From JAPPFW01 sp965231815 (GTDB lineage: Bacteria > Actinomycetota > Acidimicrobiia > Spongiisociales > Spongiisociaceae), in NCBI GenBank assembly GCA_965231815.1, contig OZ246890.1, positions 558,001-622,000 on the forward strand: a DNA stretch of 64,000 nt, in the 5' to 3' direction. Shown here in pieces: positions 16,899 through 26,516 of this stretch. The position numbers and the translations under genes were made by a program. Position 1 is the stretch's first letter. Every line of letters starts with the position of its first letter. The notes beneath the pieces are model-generated. The model did not search any database and had not been told where the DNA came from. It saw nothing but the letters and a program-made list of their open reading frames with translations.

Positions 16899-18595
16899 CA
16901 ATGACCACCAGAAGGCCGGAAACAGCGCAGGAGGCGCTCTTCGCAAGCGAACAATCCACACTCTTCGAGGGAAACGGGGCCGACCGGCGGGCGCGCACGC
17001 GCAACTCGATGTTATGGGCCGCGTATGGCGACGCCTTGGGGTTCGTCAGCGAGTTGGTCGGCGACAAGGTCCTCCAGAAGAGGACCGGCGGCGAGCCATT
17101 GAACCATCTCATGGCATGGGAACGGAGAGTCGGTGGCCGGGCAGGGGTTACGGTTCCCCTACCGGCGGGATCATGGTCGGATGACACGCAGTTCCGGCTA
17201 GCAGTCAGCCGTTCGATCAGTCATAGGGGTTTCGATGTCGAGACCTTCGCGCGTGTCGAGTTACCCGTATGGCCGTCCTATGCCCTCGGAGGCGGACGCG
17301 CCTCCAAGTCGGCTGCGAAGAATCTGGCCAAATCCAAGACGCTTTGGTACGCCAACACCTTCCCTCGGTGGTTCGAAGCCGGGGGGAACGGGGCCGCGAT
17401 GCGGATCCAGCCACACGTCTGGGCATCGGCGAAGCCTGACGACTGCCTGACAGACGTAATTGTCGACAGTGTTTGCACCCACGGCCACCTCCGCGCCGTT
17501 GTCGGGGCTTGCTTCCACGCAGCTATCCTGGCCCATTGCCTCACGGACGGCATGACTCCTGACCTCAAGACATGCGCCGAAATCGCCGGTCGACTGACGG
17601 ACGCCGTTTCTTTGATCGAGAACCACGAGTTTCTCGGCTCGACCTGGATAGGCCTTTGGGAAGAGGCAACGCGCAAGCGTATCGAGAAGGAGTGGGAGGC
17701 CACGGTCGCAGAGATCCAAGGGGCGATCGAGAAAGCCGACAGTGCTATCGAGAAGGTAGGCCATTCGGGAGAATCCGATCGGATCTATCGGAAGGTGTGC
17801 GAGGATCTGGGGCTTCGCGCCAAGCACCAGCGGGGCAGCGGGGTCCTCACGACCGTAGCGGCCGCAGTCCTCGCATCGGTAGCGGACGATCCTCATGAAG
17901 GAGTGGTGACCGCGGCGAACGCGCTAGGTACCGACACCGACACCATCGCCACCATGGTGGGCGCGTTGCGCGGCGCCTGTCATGACGGTAACCCGCCTCC
18001 GGAAGCCCCCCTTGATCGGCAGTATCTTCTGGATGAGGCGGACCGCCTGGTCGATGTCGCCCTAGGTCACCGGGTCTGGACCCACCGTTACCCCGATCTA
18101 CTGACATGGGCGGCGCCCAAGACCCAGGCGGATGCTTTGGTGCGGAATGGGAGCGGGCTGTGGGTCGATGGCCTGGGGCCGGTTACGGATATCGGCCAGC
18201 CCACTACTTGGTCGATCCGGCGAGACTTCGGATGGCAGTGGGTTCGTACAGGCTTCGGCCAGACCCTTCTCATAAAGCGCCGACCGGACGTCAGGTCAGC
18301 CGCTCCCGGTAACGAACACCCGAAGGGCTCGCCGCCGCTGGCGGTTGCCGGTATCGGAGACAAGACCAAGACCAAGCGGAACTCCGGGAGTCCGGATCCT
18401 GGCGTGGACATCGAACGCGCTCTCGAACACGCAAGGCAGAACATCGGTGACGACGAGTGTGTGGGTTCCACCATCCGACAAGTAGCCCTGCGGGGCACTC
18501 TCGGCGATTTTCTAAATTTGGCTAGAAGATTGCGGGACGAACTCCGTAGCGCACCTTCCATGCCAGAGCGACCACCGGCAAAACTGCCTTCCTGA
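16895..18595 (+). CDS. ADP-ribosylglycohydrolase (ARH/DraG family) with C-terminal extension
   Basis: The 566-residue protein has the ARH motifs in order: AAYGDALGF (residues 42-50), GSWSDDTQF (92-100) with the first metal ligands, GNGAAMRI (about 166-173) and GTDTDTIATMVGALRGA (about 345-361) with the second metal site. It should remove ADP-ribose from a modified target, here most simply the DNA modified by the DarT-like enzyme encoded just upstream. An inserted stretch at about 240-290 (KRIEKEWEATVAEIQGAIEK) looks helical. The last 150 residues lie outside the core. DarT is usually paired with a macro-domain DarG, so an ARH partner is a notable variant. Confidence 0.85.
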   Translation: MTMTTRRPETAQEALFASEQSTLFEGNGADRRARTRNSMLWAAYGDALGFVSELVGDKVLQKRTGGEPLNHLMAWERRVGGRAGVTVPLPAGSWSDDTQFRLAVSRSISHRGFDVETFARVELPVWPSYALGGGRASKSAAKNLAKSKTLWYANTFPRWFEAGGNGAAMRIQPHVWASAKPDDCLTDVIVDSVCTHGHLRAVVGACFHAAILAHCLTDGMTPDLKTCAEIAGRLTDAVSLIENHEFLGSTWIGLWEEATRKRIEKEWEATVAEIQGAIEKADSAIEKVGHSGESDRIYRKVCEDLGLRAKHQRGSGVLTTVAAAVLASVADDPHEGVVTAANALGTDTDTIATMVGALRGACHDGNPPPEAPLDRQYLLDEADRLVDVALGHRVWTHRYPDLLTWAAPKTQADALVRNGSGLWVDGLGPVTDIGQPTTWSIRRDFGWQWVRTGFGQTLLIKRRPDVRSAAPGNEHPKGSPPLAVAGIGDKTKTKRNSGSPDPGVDIERALEHARQNIGDDECVGSTIRQVALRGTLGDFLNLARRLRDELRSAPSMPERPPAKLPS

Positions 18596-18633
18596 ACGCA
18601 ACGGACTGCCGACCTTCACGGGATACTTGTTCA

Positions 18634-19773
18634 CTACGGATGATCGGTCCTCGCCTTCCTGATATCGGACGGGTCGGGCGCCGGTGGGCGGTTGGGAGGA
18701 TCGTCATGGCCGGACAGTTTGATGGGGTTGCCGGCCATTTCCAGGGTGGCGCCGTCGGGTAGCTTCACTTCAACGATCATGTTGCGGGATCTCACTCCCG
18801 GGTCGGCCAGTACCTGTGCAACGTCGTTGATAGGTCCGCACGGTATCCCCGCATCCGCCAATCTGATCAACCAGGTATCGGCGGTTTCCGCTGAAAGGGC
18901 GGCCTCCAGTTCGGTTTCCAGCAGATCGGCGTGGCGTGTGCGGCACTCGTTCGTTGCGAACCGGGGGTCTTGTAACAGGTCGGGCCGTTCCAGCGTGCTG
19001 CACAGCCTGGTGAACAGCCGGTCGTTCCCGGCGGCGATCACCAACGGACGGTCGGAGGCCTGGTAAGCGGCGAAGGGCGTAATGGAAGGGTGCCGGCTAC
19101 CCAACGGTCCGGGAACCTCCCCGGTGGCCGAGTAGCGAGCGATGGCGTTCTCGAGGATGGCAACCTGGCAGTCCAGCATGGCGATGTCCACCTTCTGACC
19201 CTTCCCGGTGCGTGTCCGCTCATGCAGAGCAGCCAGTATCCCGGCAACCGCGAACAGCCCGGCCGTTATGTCCCCCACCGATGTGCCAACCCTGGTGGGC
19301 AGACCTCCGGGATGACCGGTGAGGCTCATCAATCCGCCCATGGCTTGTACCACAATGTCGTAGGCGGGACGCTCCGAGTAAGGGCCGGCATGGCCGAAGC
19401 CGCTAACCGCCGCATACACCAGCCGAGGCCAGCGGTCGTGCACCTCTTCCCAACCGTATCCCATGCGTTGCATGGCGCCGGGGCGGAAGTTCTCCACCAG
19501 CACGTCGGCTCGGTCCAGCAGCTCCTCGAACCGTGTTCGATCAGCCGGGTCCGCCAAGTCCAGGGCTATGGAACGCTTCCCCCGGTTCAGGGACTCGAAA
19601 TACACGCTGCGGTCACCCACGAAAGGTCCGAACCCGCGGGCATCGTCCCCCGAGCCGGGCCGCTCCACCTTGATGATCTCAGCTCCCAGATCGCCCAGCG
19701 CCATGGTGGCGTAGGGACCGGCCAGCACTCGGGTCAGGTCAACTACGGTGATGTCGGAGAGAGGACCATCCAT
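18634..19773 (-). CDS. CaiB/BaiF-type (class III) CoA-transferase
   Basis: The 379-residue protein begins GPLSDITVVDLTRVLAGPYAT and continues ALGDLGAEIIKVERP, both standard for class III CoA-transferases. KVDIAMLDCQVAIL carries the catalytic Asp that forms the acyl anhydride. It exchanges CoA between carboxylic acids; the substrate is not evident. The gene is intact, single and of normal length. It is convergent with the ADP-ribosylglycohydrolase gene 38 bp away and marks the end of that module. Confidence 0.9.
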   Translation of the reverse strand: MDGPLSDITVVDLTRVLAGPYATMALGDLGAEIIKVERPGSGDDARGFGPFVGDRSVYFESLNRGKRSIALDLADPADRTRFEELLDRADVLVENFRPGAMQRMGYGWEEVHDRWPRLVYAAVSGFGHAGPYSERPAYDIVVQAMGGLMSLTGHPGGLPTRVGTSVGDITAGLFAVAGILAALHERTRTGKGQKVDIAMLDCQVAILENAIARYSATGEVPGPLGSRHPSITPFAAYQASDRPLVIAAGNDRLFTRLCSTLERPDLLQDPRFATNECRTRHADLLETELEAALSAETADTWLIRLADAGIPCGPINDVAQVLADPGVRSRNMIVEVKLPDGATLEMAGNPIKLSGHDDPPNRPPAPDPSDIRKARTDHP

Positions 19774-20136
19774 GCGACCTGACAGTAGCTACGCCCGCGG
19801 TCGGGGTAGGCACTGATTCCTACCGAAGCCGGTATCCTCTTCCCGGTAACGGTTGTCAACCGGCGTTTCCGATCAGACAAACTTCCGATAAGCCAATGAT
19901 CACCAGGCGGATGTGTCTATATTGGATCGCCGGCCGTGGTTGCGGGCTCCACGGCAGTTCCGATTCATTTACTCCGACAGACCAGGGGCGCTTCAAGGCC
20001 CCGGGGCGATTCAGTCCAGTTCGATTTCACATAGCCATAGGCGCCATCAATTCCTATCATGAGTAATCAATGGCCTAATATGAATTCGCAGAGGATTTTC
20101 CACGAGGATTAGGCTCTGACAGTAGAGGAAGCAAGC
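19774..20136. other. Intergenic region upstream of the RloA-like gene
   Basis: These 363 bp separate the divergent CoA-transferase and RloA-like genes and must contain both promoters. The last 100 bp are less GC-rich than the surroundings. AGAGGAAG lies 7 bp before the TTG start of the ATPase. I see no RNA gene, repeat copy or coding frame that I can support. Confidence 0.4.
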
Positions 20137-21450
20137 TTGAGTGTGCTCCTGTCCTTCCGTGCCCGGAACGCCCGGTCCTTTCGCGATGAGGTTGAGTTCT
20201 CCCTTCTCGGTACTAGGATCGCCGACGAAGCCGTTCGGCGCGATATCGCAATTGCCGGTAACGCGAGGCCGGTCCAGGTACTACCCGCGGCGGGGTTCTT
20301 CGGCGCCAACGCTTCCGGCAAATCACAGCTACTCCACGTCATGGCCGACATGCGCAGAGTCGTGTTGAGTTCATTCCGTCGAGGTGATCGAACCACCGCG
20401 CTCGTCCGGCAGCCCTTTCTGCTCGACGAGAACTCGATCTCCGCGCCATCCGAATTCCATGTCGACATCGTTCTTGATGGGGTCCGTTGGCAGTACGGAT
20501 TCGAGATCGACGACAACCGAGTACATGGCGAATACGCGTACTATTCACCTCGCGGGCGCCGAGCAGGGGTTTTCGAAAGAGAAGGGGCCAGCATCAGATT
20601 CGCGCCTCGCTTCCGTGCTGCAGGCCGGGCGCTATCGACCCTGGTGCGCGACAACTCGTTGATGATCTCGGTCGCCGGCGCCGCTGACGACCAAGGTCTC
20701 ACTCCACTGTTCCGCTGGTTCGGTGACAACCTACGTCTTTCCGAAGAGTCGAGTCGACCCATCCGCGCTGCAAACACAGCCAAAATGATGGAGAATCCTA
20801 CGGACAAAATCCGGGTGCTCGCGTTGCTAAGAGCTGCAGACCTAGGCATCACCGATGCACGGGTCGCCTCCGTCGACCTCAACCCCGACGCTAGAGACCT
20901 GCTCAATCGAGCGTTTCGAATCCTGGCCGACACCGAGGGCGAGCCCGACGGCGACGAACCTGAACTTGTCGTCACGGACATCGTTCGCCTTACCCACGAA
21001 GGTGTATCCAGCCCTGTCGAAGTCGACCCGGAAGACGAATCCAAAGGAACCTCAGTTTGGGTCGGACTCGTCGGACCTGTTCTAGAGGCGCTCGACGACG
21101 GTAACGTACTCCTCGTAGACGAACTAGACGCCAGCCTCCACCCACACCTTGTGCAAAATCTCATCGAACTTTTCCAGAGCAAGCGCTCAAACCCAAAGTG
21201 TGCCCAACTCGTTTTCAACGCGCACGATGTCAGTGTGCTAGGCGACAGCAAGCGACGAGCTCTCGGGCGTGACCAGATCTGGTTTACCGAAAAGGGATCC
21301 GGGGGGACAACGCGCACGTACCCCCTTACCGACTTCGGCCCCCGCCACGAACAAGCGCTAGAGCGCCGTTATCTCCAAGGGAGATTTGGAGGCGTTCCAG
21401 TGCTCAGTAGCGGTGAGTTCGAACAAGCTGTCAAGCGGACCCTACGTTGA
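20137..21450 (+). CDS. RloA-like AAA15 ATPase
   Basis: The 437-residue ATPase opens LLSFRARNARSFRDEVEFSL and has Walker A FFGANASGKSQLL (about residues 53-65), a late LLVDELDASLHPHLVQNLI (Walker B and signature region) and VFNAHDVSVL. This is the RloA/AbiLi layout, usually encoded with an RloB nuclease-like partner in abortive-infection or restriction loci. The start is TTG with a good ribosome site. Its stop is 13 bp before the ATG of the RloB-like gene. A second, separate RloA-like gene lies at 52032-53306. Confidence 0.85.
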   Translation: MSVLLSFRARNARSFRDEVEFSLLGTRIADEAVRRDIAIAGNARPVQVLPAAGFFGANASGKSQLLHVMADMRRVVLSSFRRGDRTTALVRQPFLLDENSISAPSEFHVDIVLDGVRWQYGFEIDDNRVHGEYAYYSPRGRRAGVFEREGASIRFAPRFRAAGRALSTLVRDNSLMISVAGAADDQGLTPLFRWFGDNLRLSEESSRPIRAANTAKMMENPTDKIRVLALLRAADLGITDARVASVDLNPDARDLLNRAFRILADTEGEPDGDEPELVVTDIVRLTHEGVSSPVEVDPEDESKGTSVWVGLVGPVLEALDDGNVLLVDELDASLHPHLVQNLIELFQSKRSNPKCAQLVFNAHDVSVLGDSKRRALGRDQIWFTEKGSGGTTRTYPLTDFGPRHEQALERRYLQGRFGGVPVLSSGEFEQAVKRTLR

Positions 21451-21463
21451 CCCTCCCCAACGG

Positions 21464-22074
21464 ATGAAACGCCCAAAGGCAGGTGTCGACCTACCCGCAG
21501 GCTGGGTCGCGAGGAGGTCCGCAGGATCGTCCGTGTCCACAGCGAGGGGACCGTCACCGAGCCCAGCTATTTCAGACACATCGTCCGCGGTAACACAAGG
21601 GTGGCGCTGACTCTTGGGCCAGGCGGCATGGGGCCATTATCACTTGTCCAGCGGGCGCGTGCAGACATTAAGGAACGAAAACGCAGGGACGCACCGATCG
21701 AATTCGATGAGATATGGGTCGTCTTTGACATCGATCAGCATCCCAACGTGAATCAGGCTCGGGAGGAGGCCCGCCAAAGCGATATTCAGACCGTGATTTC
21801 GAACCCCTGCTTCGAACTCTGGATGCTCCTCCACATCGAAGCGCACAACCGAGCCATCGACCGGCATGCGGCGCAACGTCGCGCCAGAAAACTGGGACTC
21901 ATCGACAAAAAGTCGATCAAGCCGTCGGCCTGGACGTCACTTGACGAGGAATACCCGACCGCCCGAGCTCGCGCAATCAAACTCGATAAGCGACATAAGA
22001 GTGACGGATCGCCGGAATTTTCCAATCCGAGCTCGAATGTATGGAGGCTTGTTGACAGGCTGAGTCCCAAATGA
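21464..22074 (+). pseudogene. RloB-like protein with an N-terminal frameshift
   Basis: The main frame carries RIVRVHSEGTVTEPSYFRHI, FDEIWVVFDIDQHPN and SNPCFELWMLLHIEAHN, the three signature blocks of RloB, a TOPRIM-like nuclease partner of RloA. That frame has no acceptable start before 21601. MKRPKAGV begins at ATG 21464 in the neighbouring frame with correct spacing to the ATPase gene. The 611-bp length is one base short of a whole frame, so a one-base loss near 21486 is the simplest reading. With one base restored the product would be about 203 residues. Confidence 0.65.
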
Positions 22075-22084
22075 CTTGCACCCA

Positions 22085-22439
22085 GCGGAGCCGGGCTTCG
22101 CGAAAGCAAAGCCAGGGAACTCGCAGAAGACGGTGTGGATGAACCTCGTCGAACGAGGGTCCATCTCGTCCTTCAGTTCTTGCCGCAAAGCCGCGTTGTC
22201 TGTCTTGGCATCGTCTCGTGCTGCTCTGATTTCGGCTTTGAGTCCGTCTCGGACTTCACCGATTCCTTGCCGTGGTAGTTGCCCTGTCTTTTTTGGCTTT
22301 CTATTCGTGCTGCTCTCATTGCTTGCAGTATCGCTGCGACGTCGGCGCGGCGACGTCGTTCAAAGAACAGGATCATGGCGAGGATGAGCCCGACTAGGCC
22401 AAGGATGAGTCCGAACAAGCCGATGATTATCTGTTCCAT
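22085..22439 (-). pseudogene. Membrane coiled-coil repeat protein, copy 1 (degenerate)
   Basis: It begins MEQIIIGLFGLILGLVGLIL (start 22439), a transmembrane helix, followed by FFERRRRADVAAILQAMRAA. Alanine-rich coiled coil then continues in other frames (RQELKDEM near 22150), so the gene is frameshifted. The intact relatives are at 29291-29776 and 41342-41881. It lies about 270 bp downstream of hamB on the same strand. Confidence 0.7.
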
Positions 22440-22710
22440 CAACACCCTCTCAATCGTACCACCTTGCTTGCGAGACCGGCCTGCGGCTCGATCCACGCCA
22501 GAACCGCCGACCAGTCGAACCTGCCAATAGTATGCTACAATACTTATCAATCTTAGTTTTGATTATATTACATCTATCCTTCGTTGCAGCTCTCACCGTC
22601 GGCAAAGCCTGGCAGGGTGACCAGACGAGTGGAAGGTTCCGGAGGTCACGCATCGCCTGTGGATAGCAGGGCGGCCCTTCAGTTCCCCCGAAGTAGAGCG
22701 CTCGCGAAGG

Positions 22711-25700
22711 CTATGTAACAGGTTCCACCAGTCGCCAAGCGTCGTAATAGGACTGTCCGATCTTCCCGAGGGCGTGCTTCCAGTCGTCCGGTGAGCTGGT
22801 GACGAGGAACCGTCTGAGCTCCTCGGTCTCACGGCCTTCTCCAAACGTTCGAGCAAGTGCGAGTGCAGCTGCTCTCGGAACGCCGAAGAGGCGAAACGCC
22901 ACAGCCTCTCGCGTGTCGACTCCGTAGTAGACGTAGGACGGAATGTCTCGGGAGTGAGTAGGAATCTCCTCGTCGGATCGTCCAGCCATCGCAAGTGCTT
23001 GCAGCGCAGACAAACCCCAGGAGACGGTTGGCAAGATCGCCCCGAACAGCTGTTGACAACAGCGGGTAAGCGCATCCGTTTGGTCACGCCGATTCCCATC
23101 TGAGTCTGTCGTGAAGTAGCTGTCTGCGAGGTCACCCAACCGCATTCCTCCCACCCAGTCCTTGACCACTTGAGGTAGAAAGTCGCCTCTCGATTCAGCA
23201 GCGTCTAACCGATCACGCAGTTGCTCGCGTAGTTCAGGAACTTGGAGGAGAACTCCGATGGCGTTGCTGAGCGCTACCGAACGTTTAGCGAATAGCTCGT
23301 CGTCCAGAATCTGGTCACGGACACCGTAGTCCGCCATCCGACCCAGCGTCGCTCTGACGCTCTCCCACGAGAACCCGGTCGAGTCAACAAGCGATATGGG
23401 TTTCCCAGAGAGTTGGGACGTGTAAGCCCGAACGCTCCGAACAAGAGCGTCTGCCCACGCCGGTTGACTGGCGCGCAGTTCTCTGAACCCGAGCGTGCCA
23501 CGCAGGACTTGCTCCACCCGAACCGAAAACGTCTCGGCGCCCACCATTCGATACGTGTGTGTGATGAACTGAACGAAGCTCGACCACTCACCTATGAAGC
23601 TGAGCCTTGCGAGATCGAGCTTGCCGAACCTATCCAGAGCTGTTTTCACCATGGCAACCAGGGTTGAGTTCAGATCCACGGCCGCCGACGCGAGATACTC
23701 CCTCAGGGCGGTCTCCCGTTCTGCATCGTGGGCTGCCAGGAGTATCACGCCCGGCTGTCCATGGTTGACACGACCTGCCCGACCAGCGATATTCCAGAAG
23801 TCCTCGGTTGGCATCTTCACGCCGTACGGGTACTGGTAGCTGCCGAGCACGACGTTGCTGATCGGGAAGTTGATACCCTGAGCGAGCGTGGTGGTCGCGA
23901 CTATGTGGCGTAACGCGCCACGTTCAGCGAGGGCCTCAACCATCAGGCGGATGTCATCGGACAGTCCGGCATGGTGGACTGCCACCCCTTTCCTCAGAAA
24001 CCGTGCAAGTGGGTAGTCCTGCCCGTATTCATCCGCAAGGAGATTACCGACTGATTCGATGAGGTCATCTTGGGCTTCGTCGCCGACCGAGTCGGCAAGA
24101 CGCTCGGCTACAGTCCACGAATATCTTGGCTGCCCTACGAGCGTGACTGTCGAACCGCGTCGGCTCAGCGCTTGGGCAGCAGCAGTCGCCAGGACGGTCG
24201 GGGTCTTGAGTTTTGAGTAGGGGAGTCCGAGTGGTCGACCCGCGGCTAGCTCAACTGTCTGGTCGGTATGTAGTGAATGAGCGGATGTGAGAAGTGTCTC
24301 CGCTACAACCCGGGAGTCCCCTCGTCGGGCTGCTTTCTCCAGTTTGGCCAGCCCGACCACGCGGTCGTTGGGCAGCCACTCGAGTCCGAGCTCCACAGCC
24401 TGATTGTTGAAGGGATCGAGCCACGCGGCAATTTTCGCAGCGTTAGGGATGAACGGTGTCATTAACAGGAAGCCGGCGTCCCTTTCCTCACGATTAATCG
24501 TCGCGAGGAGCAGTTCGAGCTTGAGTCCCCGCCCGCCTGTGCCGAGGTTGTGGGCTTCGTCCACGATGACAAGGCTTAGAGGCCTGCCTAGATCTGATAC
24601 CCACCCGCCTCGCATCAGGAGGTCAAGCTTCTCGGGCGTCGTCACGACAACGCGGAACGGATCTTCGGAAGCGTCCAGGATCTCTGCCTCTACGGAGTCG
24701 ACTTCGAGGGCAGGTGAGAACCGCTCAACCCGTATGTCAAGCGGAGCGAAGTCTCTTCGCAGGCGCGCGGTCATCTGATTGACCAAAGCGCGGGTTGGGG
24801 CGGTGTAGGCCACCCAGCCAAGCTGGGCCTCATAACTGTCAAGCGCCTGCAGAATCCGGAACTCCGCCACCAGTGTTTTTCCTGCCGACGTCGGTAGCGA
24901 AACGACAACTGATCTACGGCCCGTTCCGATCAGTCCTTCGTCGACCAGCGCTTTGTGCTGGGGTGGTAGGAGATCAAGGAACGGCTTGTCGTTGGCGCGG
25001 CTCGCCAGCCGCTCGACGAAGGCGGTCGCTCGCGTGCCGGCGCCTCGTACGACTCTCCAGATGCTCCGCTCGACCAAGAATCGAGCAGCAAGGTCAAGCA
25101 AGCCGACGAGGAAGGATAGGTCGGCATCGCCGGCCCCTGTTGCAGCGTCGCGCGCCCGGTCAAAGTGAAGCTCGGCCTGCTCGACAGGATCAAAGAGGGC
25201 GTCAGCGGACCCGTATTCGGTGTATTCGGCCACGATCTCGGCTGCGCGCAACAGGTGGTATGCGGAAACGAGCTTCCACCCGTCACGGGCCTCGGCGTGT
25301 TGTTCGAGGTACGGGGGTTCGTTGGTTGCCTGCTGGTCGCGGATCCTGCCGATGATTTGACGCAACTGGTCCAGATCCGCCCAACCATGCCTCCGGATGA
25401 GCAGCTGCCACACCTTGAGTACGGCTAGTTCGGTGGTGGTGTCCCATCTAACGCCATTGATGGCCACATCCATCCTCCCGGCGAGTAGGCGCCGCGTCTG
25501 CGCGTGCAGTTCTCCCAGCAATCCGAACACCGCAGCCCGGGTGCGAAGCCGCGAGATCTCAAGCGCTGAGAGCCGAGACCGCGATCCGCCGTGTTGGAGG
25601 ACAGCCCGCAGCAACTCGAATGCCTCTCGGCATGCGTCCGTCGCGCCGTCATCTCCAGCGAGTGCAAGACGGAGTGCGACCACCTCGATTGCGTGTGCGG

Positions 25701-25854
25701 AGAAGGTGACTGCGTCAGGATTATCGAGTACACCGTCTGCTCCGAGAATGGCCAGCGCGGCCAAACTGTCCGCCTCTCGTGATGCGGATCGGACGGGCTC
25801 AGAATTGATAGTGCTGACAAGGAGATCGGTCATGCTGATATCCAATCGATCCAC
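22711..25854 (-). CDS. hamB: HamB-like superfamily 2 helicase (Hachiman)
   Basis: The 1047-residue helicase shows SLPTSAGKTLVAEFRIL (motif I, about residues 315-330), AYTAPTRALVNQM (Ia), VVTTPEKLDLLMRGG, VIVDEAHNLG (motif II, about 425-434), ATTTLAQGINFP and FWNIAGRAGRVNHGQPG (motif VI, about 688-704). This is a Ski2-type core with large flanking domains. In Hachiman systems HamB is the ATP-driven sensor paired with the nuclease HamA. The start overlaps the upstream hamA-like gene by 25 bp. Fragments of this gene recur near 30.1, 31.1-31.5 and 45.9 kb. Confidence 0.8.
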   Translation of the reverse strand: MDRLDISMTDLLVSTINSEPVRSASREADSLAALAILGADGVLDNPDAVTFSAHAIEVVALRLALAGDDGATDACREAFELLRAVLQHGGSRSRLSALEISRLRTRAAVFGLLGELHAQTRRLLAGRMDVAINGVRWDTTTELAVLKVWQLLIRRHGWADLDQLRQIIGRIRDQQATNEPPYLEQHAEARDGWKLVSAYHLLRAAEIVAEYTEYGSADALFDPVEQAELHFDRARDAATGAGDADLSFLVGLLDLAARFLVERSIWRVVRGAGTRATAFVERLASRANDKPFLDLLPPQHKALVDEGLIGTGRRSVVVSLPTSAGKTLVAEFRILQALDSYEAQLGWVAYTAPTRALVNQMTARLRRDFAPLDIRVERFSPALEVDSVEAEILDASEDPFRVVVTTPEKLDLLMRGGWVSDLGRPLSLVIVDEAHNLGTGGRGLKLELLLATINREERDAGFLLMTPFIPNAAKIAAWLDPFNNQAVELGLEWLPNDRVVGLAKLEKAARRGDSRVVAETLLTSAHSLHTDQTVELAAGRPLGLPYSKLKTPTVLATAAAQALSRRGSTVTLVGQPRYSWTVAERLADSVGDEAQDDLIESVGNLLADEYGQDYPLARFLRKGVAVHHAGLSDDIRLMVEALAERGALRHIVATTTLAQGINFPISNVVLGSYQYPYGVKMPTEDFWNIAGRAGRVNHGQPGVILLAAHDAERETALREYLASAAVDLNSTLVAMVKTALDRFGKLDLARLSFIGEWSSFVQFITHTYRMVGAETFSVRVEQVLRGTLGFRELRASQPAWADALVRSVRAYTSQLSGKPISLVDSTGFSWESVRATLGRMADYGVRDQILDDELFAKRSVALSNAIGVLLQVPELREQLRDRLDAAESRGDFLPQVVKDWVGGMRLGDLADSYFTTDSDGNRRDQTDALTRCCQQLFGAILPTVSWGLSALQALAMAGRSDEEIPTHSRDIPSYVYYGVDTREAVAFRLFGVPRAAALALARTFGEGRETEELRRFLVTSSPDDWKHALGKIGQSYYDAWRLVEPVT

Positions 25855-26516
25855 TGAGCCATCGGCCTCGGCATGTACATAGCGTGAAGTTCGACCGATC
25901 CAGGCACCGGGACCTTCGCGCCCAGTGCCTTCCCGCGGCTGTTGACATCCTTCTCGCTCGCCGACGTATCACGAACGAGCACCCCGACGAGCCGAACGGA
26001 AGCCCCACACGTCTCAACGAATGCGGCAAGTGCCGCGTCGAACAGAGCTCCGGTCTTCTCATCGCCAACGCGGGCAAAGAGCCACTTGATCAGCGCGAAG
26101 CGGATTTGCTGGTCGTCGACCAAACGCTCAAGTTGCTGGACCATTCCGCTCTTGCCGGTGAGGACGCCGGGCGGCGACCTCGTGTCGGATGAAGACTTCA
26201 CCTCCCCGAACACAAACCGGGCTTCCTGATGTTCATCGCTAAGCCCGACGATATCCGCGCCGGGAAGGCTTGCTCTCGGATTGCGTTCATCCCGTCTGTT
26301 GTTCCACGGGATGACTACGACATGAGAATCTTCGAGGACAACCTCGGCGATCGCCTCTCCGACTTGCCAGGGAAGGGGCTCATGCGAGACCGCCTTGTCG
26401 AGGAAGCTGGTGAGCCACTCATCAGAGGCGCCTGTTGATGACAGATCCTGGAGCTTGCTGGTGATGTTGTTCTCGAAGGCCATGTCAAGGACCCGCTCAG
26501 TGATGTCCGCCGACAT
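25830..26516 (-). CDS. hamA: HamA-like nuclease (DUF1837-type, Hachiman)
   Basis: The 228-residue protein carries SLPGADIVGLSDEHQEARFVFGEVKSSSD in segments that fit a PD-(D/E)xK nuclease: Asp of GADIVGL at about residue 87 and GEVK at about 103-106. With the adjacent overlapping Ski2-type helicase this is the HamA-HamB arrangement of Hachiman anti-phage defence, where HamA degrades DNA once HamB is triggered. The start is ATG 26516, seven bases after GGAGGAGG; a GTG nine bases further up is less likely. The assignment to DUF1837 is by motif and context, not by search. Confidence 0.7.
   Translation of the reverse strand: MSADITERVLDMAFENNITSKLQDLSSTGASDEWLTSFLDKAVSHEPLPWQVGEAIAEVVLEDSHVVVIPWNNRRDERNPRASLPGADIVGLSDEHQEARFVFGEVKSSSDTRSPPGVLTGKSGMVQQLERLVDDQQIRFALIKWLFARVGDEKTGALFDAALAAFVETCGASVRLVGVLVRDTSASEKDVNSRGKALGAKVPVPGSVELHAMYMPRPMAQWIDWISA

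Noticed and set aside
20541..21317. 258-aa Ser/Arg-rich frame on the - strand
   Set aside because: It is the shadow of the RloA-like gene, which has clear ATPase motifs on the other strand.
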